NCBI RefSeq assembly: GCF_001183965.1
Contig: NZ_LFZV01000001.1
Coordinates: 778,942 to 842,941 of the forward strand
DNA: 64,000 bases
Direction: 5' to 3'
Source of the DNA: Bacillus sp. FJAT-27916
Lineage (GTDB): Bacteria; Bacillota; Bacilli; Bacillales; Pradoshiaceae
Numbering within the stretch: the stretch's first letter is position 1; each line of letters starts with the position of its first letter. The position numbers and the translations under genes were made by a program. Shown one piece after another: positions 9,189-18,495 of the stretch. The notes beneath the pieces were generated by a model, which saw nothing but the letters and a program-made list of their open reading frames with translations, had not been told where the DNA came from and did not search any database.

Positions 9189-9301
9189 TATTTTTCATCC
9201 TTAGATGATTTCATAATGTCAGCATGTTCATCGGCTTTGTTACTGAGGATGAAAGGAAGAATGAAGGCAGCAAGAAGCTGGATTAGGGACTTTTTTTTCA
9301 T
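9185..9301 (-). CDS. Small hydrophobic hypothetical protein (38 aa)
   Basis: A short frame, ATG 9301 with an AGAGG ribosome site 7 nt upstream, encoding a lysine-rich start, a hydrophobic helix (LIQLLAAFILPFILS) and an acidic tail. It could be a small membrane protein. Its 3' end overlaps the 3' end of the DUF84 gene by 4 nt, and a hairpin at 9328-9361 lies just upstream. I do not recognise it; it may be chance. Confidence 0.35.
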   Translation of the reverse strand: MKKKSLIQLLAAFILPFILSNKADEHADIMKSSKDEKY

Positions 9302-9327
9302 GGATAAACCTCTTCGATAATTTTTAG

Positions 9328-9361
9328 AAAGGCCGCGATGGAAATTGCGGCCTTCTTTTAC
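9328..9361 (+). terminator. Hairpin terminator downstream of the DUF84 gene
   Basis: Stem AAGGCCGC/GCGGCCTT with a CTTTTA tail on +. On - the tail is weaker (TTTCTAAAA). Confidence 0.6.
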
Positions 9362-9420
9362 TAATAATACCCTGTTTTCGATCATTTTGAAATCGAAATA
9401 AGTTGAATTAGGGAAAACGG

Positions 9421-9442
9421 TGTCTTGACACCTGACTAGACA
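9421..9442. promoter_or_regulatory. Probable NiaR operator
   Basis: A 22-bp imperfect palindrome with half-sites TGTCTTGACA and TGACTAGACA around a 2-bp centre. It overlaps the -35 box of the niacin transporter promoter. Its form agrees with my recollection of the NiaR (YrxA) motif of Bacilli, a niacin-responsive repressor of NAD genes and transporters. NiaR itself is not in the window. Confidence 0.65.
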
Positions 9443-9453
9443 AATAGTATTCT
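9425..9453 (+). promoter_or_regulatory. Promoter of niaP
   Basis: The -35 TTGACA (9425-9430) and -10 TATTCT (9448-9453) are 17 bp apart. The -35 box lies within the palindromic operator, which fits repression by steric blocking. Confidence 0.55.
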
Positions 9454-9504
9454 TTCAAATTAGATAGCTCAGATTAAATAGAATGAAAGTTTGGAGGAAG
9501 AAAA

Positions 9505-10722
9505 ATGGATATAGCCTATGAGCAAAAACAGAAGGCTTCGCATAATAAGCTTTTAGGAGTAGCTGGTCTTGCCTGGCTTTTTGACGCGATGGATGTTGGG
9601 ATTCTATCTTTTGTCATTGCCGCGCTGCAAAAGGATTGGGGGCTGACTTCCCAGCAGATGGGATGGATCGGCAGTGTCAATTCAATCGGAATGGCTGTTG
9701 GAGCCCTTGTTTTCGGATTGTTGGCAGATCGAATCGGCAGGAAGAATGTTTTGATTATTACATTGGTTTTATTTTCACTTGCCAGCGGCTTTTCAGCCTT
9801 AACGACTAGTTTGGCCATTTTCCTGTTCTTCCGATTTTTAATCGGGATGGGACTTGGAGGAGAGCTGCCAGTGGCATCGACACTTGTATCTGAGAGTGTG
9901 CCAGAAGATAAGCGTGGAAGGGTTGTCGTCCTGTTAGAAAGCTTTTGGGCTGGCGGCTGGCTTGTTGCTGCACTTATTTCGTACTTTATTATTCCTGCGT
10001 ATGGATGGAGGGTTGCCCTGCTGATCAGCGCCCTGCCAGCTTTTTATGCGATATATTTACGGATTCATCTTCCTGATTCATCGAAATTTGCGACCGTAAG
10101 GAAGGAGCAGAAGCCGTCTGTGGGCGCTTCTCTTGCCATGCTCTGGAAGAAGGAATATGCAAAGCGGACCTTAATGATGTGGATTCTTTGGTTCAGTGTC
10201 GTATTTTCCTATTATGGGATGTTCCTTTGGCTTCCTAGTGTGATGGTGCTGAAAGGATTTACTTTGATTCAAAGCTTCCAGTATGTCTTAATTATGACCC
10301 TTGCTCAGTTGCCTGGTTATTTCACAGCTGCTTGGTTCATAGAGAAATTTGGGCGTAAATTCGTTCTTGTGACCTATTTATTCGGAACGGCTGTCAGTGC
10401 GTACTTCTTCGGTAATGCCGAAACACTCGCTGCGCTAATGGCTGCAGGTTGTTTCCTCTCATTCTTCAACCTTGGGGCGTGGGGAGCACTGTATGCTTAT
10501 TCCCCTGAACAATATCCAACTGTTATCAGAGGGACAGGCACTGGGATGGCAGCTTCTGTCGGCAGAATAGGCGGCATATTAGGACCGCTTCTTGTCGGAA
10601 GTCTGCTGGCTAATGAAACATCGATTGAAACCATCTTCTTAATCTTTGGTATTTCCATTCTTATCGGAATGCTCGCGGTTCTCTTCTTGGGCAAAGAAAC
10701 AAAAAACGTGACCTTGGAATAG
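9505..10722 (+). CDS. niaP: MFS niacin (nicotinate) transporter NiaP (YceI-like)
   Basis: A 405-residue major facilitator with 12 predicted membrane helices, imported-solute type. The start GVAGLAWLFDAMDVGILSF, the loop GLLADRIGRKNV, FLIGMGLGGELPVAST and FSYYGMFLWLPSVM closely match B. subtilis NiaP/YceI. The NiaR-like palindrome in its promoter supports a role in nicotinate uptake for NAD synthesis independently of the protein sequence. The start is ATG 9505 behind GGAGG. It is monocistronic. Confidence 0.85.
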   Translation: MDIAYEQKQKASHNKLLGVAGLAWLFDAMDVGILSFVIAALQKDWGLTSQQMGWIGSVNSIGMAVGALVFGLLADRIGRKNVLIITLVLFSLASGFSALTTSLAIFLFFRFLIGMGLGGELPVASTLVSESVPEDKRGRVVVLLESFWAGGWLVAALISYFIIPAYGWRVALLISALPAFYAIYLRIHLPDSSKFATVRKEQKPSVGASLAMLWKKEYAKRTLMMWILWFSVVFSYYGMFLWLPSVMVLKGFTLIQSFQYVLIMTLAQLPGYFTAAWFIEKFGRKFVLVTYLFGTAVSAYFFGNAETLAALMAAGCFLSFFNLGAWGALYAYSPEQYPTVIRGTGTGMAASVGRIGGILGPLLVGSLLANETSIETIFLIFGISILIGMLAVLFLGKETKNVTLE

Positions 10723-10787
10723 CCAACCAGCCTGTTTTTGGGTATAGTATTTATACAATACCGACCCGGTGGAATGGAGGAACTAGG

Positions 10788-11099
10788 ATGAAGAAACTTG
10801 AAAGCATGGAGCAATATGAGGAATTGAAAGGAAACGGCAAGACAATCTTTCTGTTTTCCGCTGACTGGTGCCCGGATTGCCGGTTCATTGACCCATTCAT
10901 TGACGATGTGGCCGCAGCAAACCCGGAATTTACCTTTGTTTATGTAGATCGTGATCAATTCTTGGATTTGTGCATCCAATTGGACGTATTCGGCATCCCG
11001 AGTTTCGTTGCCTTTGAGGAAGGTCGCGAATTAGGCAGATATGTCAATAAGGACCGGAAGACACGGGAGCAAATTGAGGAATTCATTGCTTCATTGTGA
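10788..11099 (+). CDS. ytpP: Thioredoxin-like protein YtpP
   Basis: A 103-residue thioredoxin-fold protein with the active site WCPDC at about residues 27-31, a cis-proline in FGIPSFV and no signal peptide, so it is cytosolic. The atypical CPDC centre distinguishes it from TrxA (CGPC). Natural partners are unknown. Good ribosome site GGAGG. In B. subtilis it precedes ytpQ, as here. Confidence 0.88.
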   Translation: MKKLESMEQYEELKGNGKTIFLFSADWCPDCRFIDPFIDDVAAANPEFTFVYVDRDQFLDLCIQLDVFGIPSFVAFEEGRELGRYVNKDRKTREQIEEFIASL

Positions 11100-11105
11100 T
11101 AAAAT

Positions 11106-11134
11106 AGGACTCCCGAATGGGAGTCTTTTTTTAT
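11106..11134 (+). terminator. Terminator of ytpP
   Basis: Stem GACTCCC/GGGAGTC with a GAAT loop and a run of seven T. Confidence 0.9.
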
Positions 11135-11408
11135 TTTCGCTCTATTACAGATAAATCAAGATAGTAGAATACTGCCAGTTAACGTTTCAGCAGTTGACTC
11201 CTGCGGAATCAGTGGACGCAGATGCCGGCCGGAAGTGCTGGATGAGGCTTACCGACAGCCCCATATTTCGCTTGTTGGCGATAAAAACCAATATGTTAAG
11301 TTTAGAGGATATCCTAAAAGAGAAGATAACGAGAAAGATGGAAACAAATTGCCATGCATTCAAGAAAAATAAGTGAAAGTACGCTATAGTTATCTATAAG
11401 GAGGAATC
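11135..11408. other. Intergenic stretch with a possible relic of a GACTCCTGCGG-type repeat
   Basis: No gene is seen. About 11194-11260 is GC-richer than its surroundings and begins with TTGACTCCTGCGGAATCAGT. That resembles an intergenic repeat starting GACTCCTGCGG that I recall from several Bacillus genomes. The match is from memory and looks degenerate. A 60-codon frame over it is probably a shadow. Confidence 0.3.
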
Positions 11409-12221
11409 ATGATGAAGATGACAACAACGAAAATGAAGAACATACTCATGGAAAAACTCTCTAAAGGTGCGAGAACCTTTTCATATAATCAAGAACAGGA
11501 AGAACTTAGGATAGAAGATAAAGAAACGAAAAAAGGCATTACGGTGGCTTTATCCCCGCTCTTGGCCAAATTTGATCAATCAGGCGATAAAGCAATAGAT
11601 GAGATTGTTTATTACGCTGAGGAATCCTTAAAGGTTATGGGTAAGGAGCATGCTCTTCACGGAAATGAGAAAAAGATCTTTCCGGTCATTCGCTCTACCT
11701 CTTTCCCCGAAGAGGCAAAAGAGGGCATTCCATTTGTAACGGATGAACATACAGCCGAAACACGCATCTATTATGCGGTTGATCTAGGCAATACATACCG
11801 TTTAATTGATGAAGAATTGATGGAGAAGGAGAAATGGGACAAAGAGATGATTCGCACGATTGCCATGTTCAATGTCCGTTCTCTTCCAGTTGAAGCTAAG
11901 AAGGATACAGTCAGGGGCAATGATTTTTATTTCATCAACCATAATGATGGCTATGATGCCTCCCGTATTTTAATGGATTCTGAGCTGAGGAAATACAAGG
12001 ATGGCATGAAGGGCGCGATGGCTGTTGCTGTCCCGCATCAGGATGTGTTGATTATTGCAGATATCCAAAATAGTGCCGGTTACGATATATTAGCCCAGAT
12101 GAATATGCATTTCTTCACAAATGGAAATGTTCCAATTACCGCACTGCCATTTTTGTATGAGGATGGGGAATTAGAGCCAATCTTCATTCTTGCGAAGAAC
12201 AGACCCGTGGAAGACAACTAA
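11409..12221 (+). CDS. ytpQ: YtpQ, DUF1444 family
   Basis: A 270-residue cytosolic protein of the DUF1444 family, widespread in Bacilli and of unknown function. It is mixed alpha/beta, with the conserved segment [10 protein letters not shown] near residue 95, [14 protein letters not shown] near 208 and [14 protein letters not shown] near 237. No catalytic motif can be named. It starts at ATG 11409 (or 11412) behind AGGAGG. In B. subtilis it sits between ytpP and ytpR; here ytpR is missing and sftA follows after about 100 nt. Confidence 0.85.
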   Translation: MMKMTTTKMKNILMEKLSKGARTFSYNQEQEELRIEDKETKKGITVALSPLLAKFDQSGDKAIDEIVYYAEESLKVMGKEHALHGNEKKIFPVIRSTSFPEEAKEGIPFVTDEHTAETRIYYAVDLGNTYRLIDEELMEKEKWDKEMIRTIAMFNVRSLPVEAKKDTVRGNDFYFINHNDGYDASRILMDSELRKYKDGMKGAMAVAVPHQDVLIIADIQNSAGYDILAQMNMHFFTNGNVPITALPFLYEDGELEPIFILAKNRPVEDN

Positions 12222-12324
12222 TAGTATAGGAAAATGCTACTAATTCATAGGAAATCCCCTTAAAAACATGAATTTTTTGATAAAATAAAGACTTATCATG
12301 AATAAAGAAAGTGTGAGGAAAGGT

Positions 12325-15300
12325 ATGAGCTTTTTCAAAAAGATTGTTGATTGGTTTCATGATGACGAAGAGGATGAAGTTGAAGCATATGACCAAGAAC
12401 CAAAGCCGCAAAAGCCTAAGAATAAGCAAAGCAAGCCGCCGGCTGATATAGAGACTGGAATAGAAACGAAAATACAATATAAATATCCAAAAGATAATTT
12501 TAAATTCCCGATGATCTCGGATGAAGAAATCAAGCGATTGAATGAACGGAAGAAAAAGCAGAAGGTGGAAGGTCAACAAATGCATAGCGACGGGAGGGAA
12601 TGGGCTCCTGTTGCCTCAGCCATTGAAGAGCAGCCGCTTCCCCCATTACGGAAACCGCTGAAGGTGACAAGGCAAAAAAACGTAACAACGACTGTTCAGC
12701 CTAACAAAACACCATTCAGGAGAACAGAAATCCCATCCCCTATCTATGGGTTCCAAAATAGACAGGCTGGTACGAAGAAGCAGAAGACCGTTGAATATGA
12801 GCTGTCCTCACAGCCCACCCTTGATTCTGTATTGGCCTTAATGAGAGGAAAAGGGGCAGATTCAGCTGAAAAGCAGACAATGTCTGTGACTGGACCTCTG
12901 CCGGAAGACCAAAGCCAAGAATGGAAGGATGAGCGTCTCGCTACAGAAGAGGAAATGGCTCTTATTAAGCGGGAAAACCAGCTTTTCCATGAGGAAATCG
13001 CGGCTGACCCTGCTGAGGAGACTGCAATCCCTACTAATGACCTGCGAAACGATGAGAAGCTCGTTGAAGTAGAGAATACGAATCAAGACCTTGCTGAAAA
13101 TGGCCTGTTTATACAGTCTGCTGCTACGGAAACAGTTGAAATCATTCCTGAGGAGAAAGCAATTATCTTGGATCGGACTGAAGAGGAGAAAAATGTCGAT
13201 TTAGAAGAGTCATCTGTATCCGTTGAACTGTCAGGGGCAGAACAGTCTGAAGCTAAGGAACCAGCTGAAATCATTGCCGATGAGACAACAATGATCTCTG
13301 GTGGGAATGAAGAGGAGAAGAATGTCGATTTAGAAGCGTCATCTGTATCCGTTGAACTGTCAGGGGCAGAACAGCCTGAAGCTAAGGACACAGTTGAAAT
13401 CATTCCTGAGGAGAAAGCAATCATCTTGGATCGGACTGAAGAGGAGAAAAATGTCGATTTAGAAGAGTCATCTGTATCCGTTGAACTGTCAGGGGCAGAA
13501 CAGCCTGCTGAAGAGGGGACAAACCTTGAGGTCAGGGAAGAAGAGGCTGTTCTGGAAATGAATGAGCTGTCTGTTGAAGAAGCAGCAGATACAGCGTATT
13601 CTAACCTGCCGGCTGAAGAAGATGTTACAGCTGCGGAAATGCCCGTTTCCGCACTTAGCATGGATCCACTTGAGACAGCTGATTCAGAAGAGGATGCTCC
13701 GTCCATGACGGATGCTGTCCCTGCTAATGGACCTGAGAAGGAGCCGATAACGGAAAAGCCGGTATTTGACCTCTCCTTGGCCGTTAATGAGGCTGCCGAA
13801 GAAAAGGCTGAGTCTGTAAGTGAAACCCCTGTAGAGGCAGAGCAAGAGAATCCTGCTCAGGATGAGAGTGCCGCGGAGCCGAAGCTCGAAGTCATTACTT
13901 CTGGAATTGGCGAAGATGAGGACCGCAAAGCAGAGCGGGCGCGAAGAATTGAGGAGCGGAGAAAGCATATCCCATTCAATGTTCTGATGCTGAAACAGGA
14001 TAAGGCAAGAATGGCTGGCAGAAAAGAGGAGAAACCTCAACAGACATCACAGGAGCCGGCCATCCTGGCAGATAAAAAAAAACAAAATGAATCCTACAGC
14101 TACCCGGATATTTCCATCCTGAAGCCGAAAATGGCTGTTCAGGAGGATTCTGATTGGCTGGCTGAGCAGGCGGAATTGCTCGATCAGACTCTTGAACAAT
14201 TCAATGTAAAAGCAAAGGTATTTGCTTATTATCAAGGACCTTCTGTTACAAGATTTGAGGTCCAGCCGGAACCGGGCGTTAAGGTAAGCAAAATCACGAA
14301 TTTGAGTGATGACTTGAAGCTTTCCCTTGCCGCAAAGGATATCCGTATAGAGGCGCCTATTCCTGGTAAGCGAATGATTGGCATTGAGATTCCGAATCTG
14401 CGCACTCGCCCTGTCTATTTGCGGGAAGTGCTGGAGGAGGATGTATTCCTGCAGTCAGATTCACCGCTGACAACGGCAGTCGGTCTTGATATTTCAGGTA
14501 ACCCGATTGTGACAGACTTGAAGAAAATGCCGCACGGCTTGGTGGCTGGCTCTACCGGATCAGGTAAAAGCGTGTTTATCAACTCCATCTTAGTGAGCTT
14601 ATTGTATAAAGCCAATCCGAGTGATGTCCGGCTGCTATTGATTGACCCGAAAATGGTCGAACTTGCTCCGTATAATCATATTCCACATTTGGCTGCCCCT
14701 GTAATTACGGATGTGAAGGCGGCAACAGCAGCCTTGAAATGGGCGGTGGAGGAGATGGACAGGCGCTATGAGCTCTTTGCTCACTCCGGGGCACGAGATA
14801 TTGTCCGATATAATCAAAAGGCTGTTGAATCCGGCCAACTTGAGCATAAGCTCCCATACTTGGTCATCATTATTGATGAGCTTGCGGACTTGATGATGAT
14901 GTCTCCTGCTGATGTGGAAGAAGCCATTTGCCGAATTGCACAAAAGGCGAGGGCGTGCGGTATTCATTTACTGGTGGCGACACAACGGCCATCAGTGGAT
15001 GTAATTACTGGATTAATCAAGGCGAATATTCCAACGCGGATTGCCTTCTCGGTGTCCTCTCAGGTAGATTCAAGAACGATTCTCGACCAAGGCGGCGCAG
15101 AGAAGCTGTTAGGCCGAGGAGATATGCTCTTCCTGGAAAATGGCACATCGAAAACGGTTCGTTTGCAGGGGACCTTTGTGACAGATGATGAAATCGAGCA
15201 GGTTGTTGAGTATGTAAAAAGCCATGCGAAACCGAATTACATGTTTGAACCGTCTGACTTGCTCAAGCATGCGGATGTGCAGGAAGAAAAGGATGAACTC

Positions 15301-15516
15301 TATTTTGAAGTGTGTGAATTCGCGGTTGAAATGGGAGGTGCCTCTATTTCAAGCATCCAACGCCGTTTCCGAATCGGATACAATCGAGCTGCAAGATTGA
15401 TTGATATTATGGAACGGGAAGGTGTTCTGTCAGAGGCAAGAGGAAGCAAGCCTCGAGAGGTCCTCATTTCACAGGCAGATTTAGAAGCTATCCAGGACTC
15501 TCACCTGCCTTATTAA
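12325..15516 (+). CDS. sftA: DNA translocase SftA (FtsK/SpoIIIE family)
   Basis: A 1063-residue soluble FtsK-like ATPase that moves chromosome DNA away from the closing septum. The C-terminal motor has Walker A GSTGSGKS (about residues 742-749), Walker B LVIIIDELADL (about 847) and a winged-helix gamma domain (FRIGYNRAARLIDIMEREG). There are no N-terminal membrane helices, which separates it from SpoIIIE. About 600 acidic, low-complexity residues separate a short N-terminal segment (MSFFKKIVDWFHDD) from the motor. They include three tandem 43-residue repeats encoded at 13129-13515. ATG 12325 has GAGG six nt upstream; ATG 12298 has no ribosome site. It is longer than B. subtilis SftA (about 950 residues). 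Confidence 0.92.
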   Translation: MSFFKKIVDWFHDDEEDEVEAYDQEPKPQKPKNKQSKPPADIETGIETKIQYKYPKDNFKFPMISDEEIKRLNERKKKQKVEGQQMHSDGREWAPVASAIEEQPLPPLRKPLKVTRQKNVTTTVQPNKTPFRRTEIPSPIYGFQNRQAGTKKQKTVEYELSSQPTLDSVLALMRGKGADSAEKQTMSVTGPLPEDQSQEWKDERLATEEEMALIKRENQLFHEEIAADPAEETAIPTNDLRNDEKLVEVENTNQDLAENGLFIQSAATETVEIIPEEKAIILDRTEEEKNVDLEESSVSVELSGAEQSEAKEPAEIIADETTMISGGNEEEKNVDLEASSVSVELSGAEQPEAKDTVEIIPEEKAIILDRTEEEKNVDLEESSVSVELSGAEQPAEEGTNLEVREEEAVLEMNELSVEEAADTAYSNLPAEEDVTAAEMPVSALSMDPLETADSEEDAPSMTDAVPANGPEKEPITEKPVFDLSLAVNEAAEEKAESVSETPVEAEQENPAQDESAAEPKLEVITSGIGEDEDRKAERARRIEERRKHIPFNVLMLKQDKARMAGRKEEKPQQTSQEPAILADKKKQNESYSYPDISILKPKMAVQEDSDWLAEQAELLDQTLEQFNVKAKVFAYYQGPSVTRFEVQPEPGVKVSKITNLSDDLKLSLAAKDIRIEAPIPGKRMIGIEIPNLRTRPVYLREVLEEDVFLQSDSPLTTAVGLDISGNPIVTDLKKMPHGLVAGSTGSGKSVFINSILVSLLYKANPSDVRLLLIDPKMVELAPYNHIPHLAAPVITDVKAATAALKWAVEEMDRRYELFAHSGARDIVRYNQKAVESGQLEHKLPYLVIIIDELADLMMMSPADVEEAICRIAQKARACGIHLLVATQRPSVDVITGLIKANIPTRIAFSVSSQVDSRTILDQGGAEKLLGRGDMLFLENGTSKTVRLQGTFVTDDEIEQVVEYVKSHAKPNYMFEPSDLLKHADVQEEKDELYFEVCEFAVEMGGASISSIQRRFRIGYNRAARLIDIMEREGVLSEARGSKPREVLISQADLEAIQDSHLPY
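13129..13515 (+). repeat. Three tandem 129-bp (43-codon) repeats inside sftA
   Basis: The units begin at 13129, 13258 and 13387. Units 1 and 3 are nearly identical in DNA; unit 2 is diverged in its first half and nearly identical in its second half. The shared core encodes NVDLEESSVSVELSGAEQ. The repeat is an exact multiple of three, so the frame is kept. Confidence 0.92.
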
Positions 15517-15533
15517 AGTCTTGCCTAATCTTT

Positions 15534-15571
15534 GGGGGTTCCTTTGTCAGAAAGGAAGCCCCATAAGATTT
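15534..15571 (+). terminator. Terminator of sftA
   Basis: Long stem of GGGG-TTCCTTT with AAAGGAA-GCCCC (one bulge). The T-tail is weak. Confidence 0.55.
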
Positions 15572-15875
15572 TGCAGATTGTAAAGAAAGGTGAGCAAAAT
15601 CGAGATAAATCAATCAACTCTTTGGATAGAATAAAGGATATAAAGTAAAATTGTTCCTCTAAAAAAGAGGAAGGAAAGAAAAAGTGTACTAAATCATCTA
15701 ATAGGTTTATAATCATACAAGTTGTGTTATTATTCTATGGTGATTTATTATGTGTTTTCGTACGTCCACTTTAAATAAGAAATCTGCATGAAAGGCTTAA
15801 AGAGCCGAAAATAGCAAAAAAATGAAACCGTCATATACTGTTATACAGGATAGACGTTTGTTGGAGGTTCATTCT
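15572..15875 (+). other. murC leader region with a candidate promoter
   Basis: AT-rich. A candidate promoter is TTGTGT (15722-15727), 18 bp, TATTAT (15746-15751). A small TTCCTCT/AAGAGGAA hairpin lies near 15656. No gene is seen here. Confidence 0.35.
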
Positions 15876-17177
15876 ATGACAGTTTATCACTTCGTAGGGA
15901 TAAAAGGATCGGGGATGAGTGCACTCGCCCAAATCCTGCATGATATGGGATACCAAGTACAAGGTTCCGATTATGAGAAACGTTTTTTCACCCAGGCAGC
16001 TTTAGAAAAAGCCGGCATTAAAATTTTGCCGTTTAACAAAGAAAATATTGAACCAGGTATGACTGTTATTGCTGGAAATGCTTTTCCAGACAGTCACGAC
16101 GAAATTGTGAGAGCTCTTGAATTAGGGCTGCCGGTTATCCGTTACCCTAGATTCCTTGGAGATTTTATTAAAAAGTTCGTCAGCATCGCCATCACAGGTG
16201 CGCATGGCAAAACATCTACTACTGGATTGATGGCGCATGTCATCAGCGGCGCGGAGCCTACATCCTTCTTAATTGGGGATGGCACAGGCAAGGGGCAGGT
16301 TGATTCGAAATATTTCGTATTCGAAGCCTGTGAATACCGCCGTCATTTCCTATCCTATCAGCCTGATTATGCGATCATGACGAATATTGATTTTGATCAT
16401 CCTGATTATTTTTCTAATCTGGAGGATGTGTTCTCAGCCTTCCAAGAGATGGCCCTTCAAGTCGAAAAGGGAATCATCGCTTGCGGAGATGATGAACAGC
16501 TTCAGAGGATTCAAGCGAAAGTTCCGGTTATTTTTTATGGACTTAACGAGGAGAACGATTTCCAGGCCAAAAATATCGTGACTTCTGAACTAGGCACAAC
16601 GTTTGATGTGCATGTGCGCAATAATTACTATGAGACGTTCACCATCCCGATGTTCGGCCGTCATACCGTCTTAAATGCGTTAGCCGTTATTGCATTATGC
16701 CATTATGAAGGAATTGACGTGGAAGTCATCAAGGAACGCCTGTTAACCTTTAATGGCGTGAAGAGAAGATTCTCCGAGAAGAAGGTCGATAACCAAATCC
16801 TGATTGATGATTATGCTCATCATCCAACAGAAATCCGAGCAACGATTGATTCAGCTCGTCAAAAATATCCAGGTCGTGAGGTTGTAGCTGTATTCCAGCC
16901 GCACACATTCTCAAGAACACAGAAATTCCTGGATGATTTCGCTGAGGTACTTGCTGAGGCAGATAAGGTTTACTTATGTGAAATCTTCGGTTCAGCACGT
17001 GAATTGAACGGCAAGCTCTCCGTTAAGGATTTATGTGAGAAGATTGATGGAGCTGAAATCATTCAAGAGGATGATCCATCTGTGTTGAAAAACCACCCGG
17101 ACGGCGTGTTGCTGTTCATGGGGGCAGGGGATATTCAAAAGGTTCAGGCAGCTTACGAGAATTTAATTACAAACTAA
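15876..17177 (+). CDS. murC: UDP-N-acetylmuramate--L-alanine ligase
   Basis: A 433-residue cytosolic ATP-dependent ligase that adds L-Ala to UDP-MurNAc, the first peptide step of peptidoglycan precursor synthesis. It has the N-terminal Rossmann motif GIKGSGM (residues 8-14), the Mur-ligase P-loop [10 protein letters not shown] (108-117), the ligase segment [10 protein letters not shown] and a C-terminal QPHTFSRT. The start is ATG 15876 behind GGAGG; an 18-codon upstream extension lacks a ribosome site. Normal length. Confidence 0.95.
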   Translation: MTVYHFVGIKGSGMSALAQILHDMGYQVQGSDYEKRFFTQAALEKAGIKILPFNKENIEPGMTVIAGNAFPDSHDEIVRALELGLPVIRYPRFLGDFIKKFVSIAITGAHGKTSTTGLMAHVISGAEPTSFLIGDGTGKGQVDSKYFVFEACEYRRHFLSYQPDYAIMTNIDFDHPDYFSNLEDVFSAFQEMALQVEKGIIACGDDEQLQRIQAKVPVIFYGLNEENDFQAKNIVTSELGTTFDVHVRNNYYETFTIPMFGRHTVLNALAVIALCHYEGIDVEVIKERLLTFNGVKRRFSEKKVDNQILIDDYAHHPTEIRATIDSARQKYPGREVVAVFQPHTFSRTQKFLDDFAEVLAEADKVYLCEIFGSARELNGKLSVKDLCEKIDGAEIIQEDDPSVLKNHPDGVLLFMGAGDIQKVQAAYENLITN

Positions 17178-17181
17178 TAAG

Positions 17182-17218
17182 AAAGACCCTCCAGCATATC
17201 TGGAGGGTCATTTTTTAT
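17182..17218. terminator. Bidirectional terminator between murC and the M29 aminopeptidase gene
   Basis: Perfect 10-bp stem GACCCTCCAG/CTGGAGGGTC, with ATTTTTT on + and CTTTCTT on -, shared by convergent genes. Confidence 0.88.
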
Positions 17219-18330
17219 TTCAGGTTTTCTGGATTCAAGGCTAAGAGATCAGGATGAACAAAGATGCCGTCCTTGCGGATCAATTGGTTGTCGAAGTAGA
17301 TTTCTCCGCCGCCGTAATCCTTGCGCTGAATATTGACAAGATCCCAGTGGATGCTTGATTGATTGCCATTATACGCTTCCTCATAGCATTGGCCAGGGGT
17401 AAAGTGGAAGCTTCCATCGATTTTCTCATCGAAAAGAATATCCTGCATCGGCTCTGTGATAAACGGGTTTACGCCAATAGCGAATTCGCCGACGTATCTT
17501 GCCCCTTCATCAGTATCGAAAATTTGATTGATACGCTCGGTATCATTTGCCTCAGCTTTGATAATTTTGCCATTTTCAAAGGTAAGACGTACATTCTCAA
17601 AGGTAAAGCCTTGGTAAGGAGAAGGCGTATTATACGTAATGGTTCCATTCACGGAATCACGTACAGGAGCAGTGTAAACCTCACCGTCAGGAATATTACG
17701 GCGGCCCGCACATTTAACTGCCGGAATATCCTTGATAGAAAAAGTAAGGTCGGTTCCAGGGCCTGTGATGCGGACCTGATCAGTTTGGTTCATAAGATTT
17801 ACAAGACCTTCCATTGCCTCGGCCATTTTTTCATAGTCTAAATTACATACATTGAAGTAGAAATCTTCAAAGGCTTCTGTACTCATTTTCGCTAATTGGG
17901 CCATTGAATTTGTCGGGTAACGGAGCACGACCCATTTTGTTTTCGGAACACGAATGCCGAGATGGACATCCTGTGTAATGGATTTGCTGAATATTTTCAT
18001 TTTCTCAGATGGGACATCTGAAAGTTCTGAAATATTATCTCCTGCACGAAGTCCTATGTATGCATCCATCTCCTTCATGACAGCTGATTCGAACTGTGCG
18101 ACCATTTTATATTGCTCTTCTGTCGCACCGAGAAGCAATGATCGTTCAATGGATGGGTCTTTCGTCGTGACGAACGGGTATCCTCCTGCCTTATAAGCCT
18201 CCTGCACCAATGCTTTAACTAGCTCTGGCTGAATGCCGATATTTTCAATTAAGACTTTTTCGCCCTTTTGCAGATCAACGGAATAATTGATCAAATTATG
18301 GGCTAATTGCTGGATTCTTGGGTCTCTCAT
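17215..18330 (-). CDS. M29-family metallo-aminopeptidase (thermophilic aminopeptidase/AmpS type)
   Basis: A 371-residue cytosolic metallo-aminopeptidase. The ligands and signatures typical of M29 are present: GEVYTAPVRDSVNG (Glu), AIGVNPFI, DEKIDGSFHFTPGQCY, QSSIHWDLV (His, Asp) and the C-terminal GIFVHPDLLALN. The start is ATG 18330 with AAAGGAG; a six-codon extension lies over the ribosome site. It is shorter than B. subtilis AmpS (about 410 residues), so I call the family, not the orthologue. Confidence 0.85.
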   Translation of the reverse strand: MRDPRIQQLAHNLINYSVDLQKGEKVLIENIGIQPELVKALVQEAYKAGGYPFVTTKDPSIERSLLLGATEEQYKMVAQFESAVMKEMDAYIGLRAGDNISELSDVPSEKMKIFSKSITQDVHLGIRVPKTKWVVLRYPTNSMAQLAKMSTEAFEDFYFNVCNLDYEKMAEAMEGLVNLMNQTDQVRITGPGTDLTFSIKDIPAVKCAGRRNIPDGEVYTAPVRDSVNGTITYNTPSPYQGFTFENVRLTFENGKIIKAEANDTERINQIFDTDEGARYVGEFAIGVNPFITEPMQDILFDEKIDGSFHFTPGQCYEEAYNGNQSSIHWDLVNIQRKDYGGGEIYFDNQLIRKDGIFVHPDLLALNPENLK

Positions 18331-18433
18331 TGTTTTTCTCCTTTCCATTTACGCATAGTATCATTGTAACGCAGTTTATCCTAAATATTAAAATTGAAAG
18401 CCTCATTGCCTTTATGGATAAAAATCCTTTATA

Positions 18434-18458
18434 GTTTAAATGAGACAGTAAGGGGTAT
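18434..18458 (+). promoter_or_regulatory. SigB promoter of ytxGHJ
   Basis: GTTTAA (18434-18439), 13 bp, GGGTAT (18453-18458), an excellent fit to the SigB consensus. B. subtilis ytxGHJ is a known SigB (and SigH) operon. Confidence 0.78.
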
Positions 18459-18495
18459 GAAATTAAGTATATTTTAGAGATGGAGTGAATGTGGA

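Noticed and set aside
11194-11376. 60-codon frame between ytpP and ytpQ
   Set aside because: No ribosome site, mixed composition, and it spans the relic-like GC-rich block.
13083-13706. 207-codon antisense frame in sftA, serine-rich
   Set aside because: It mirrors the acidic repeat codons of sftA (Glu/Asp read as Ser/Phe) and has no ribosome site.
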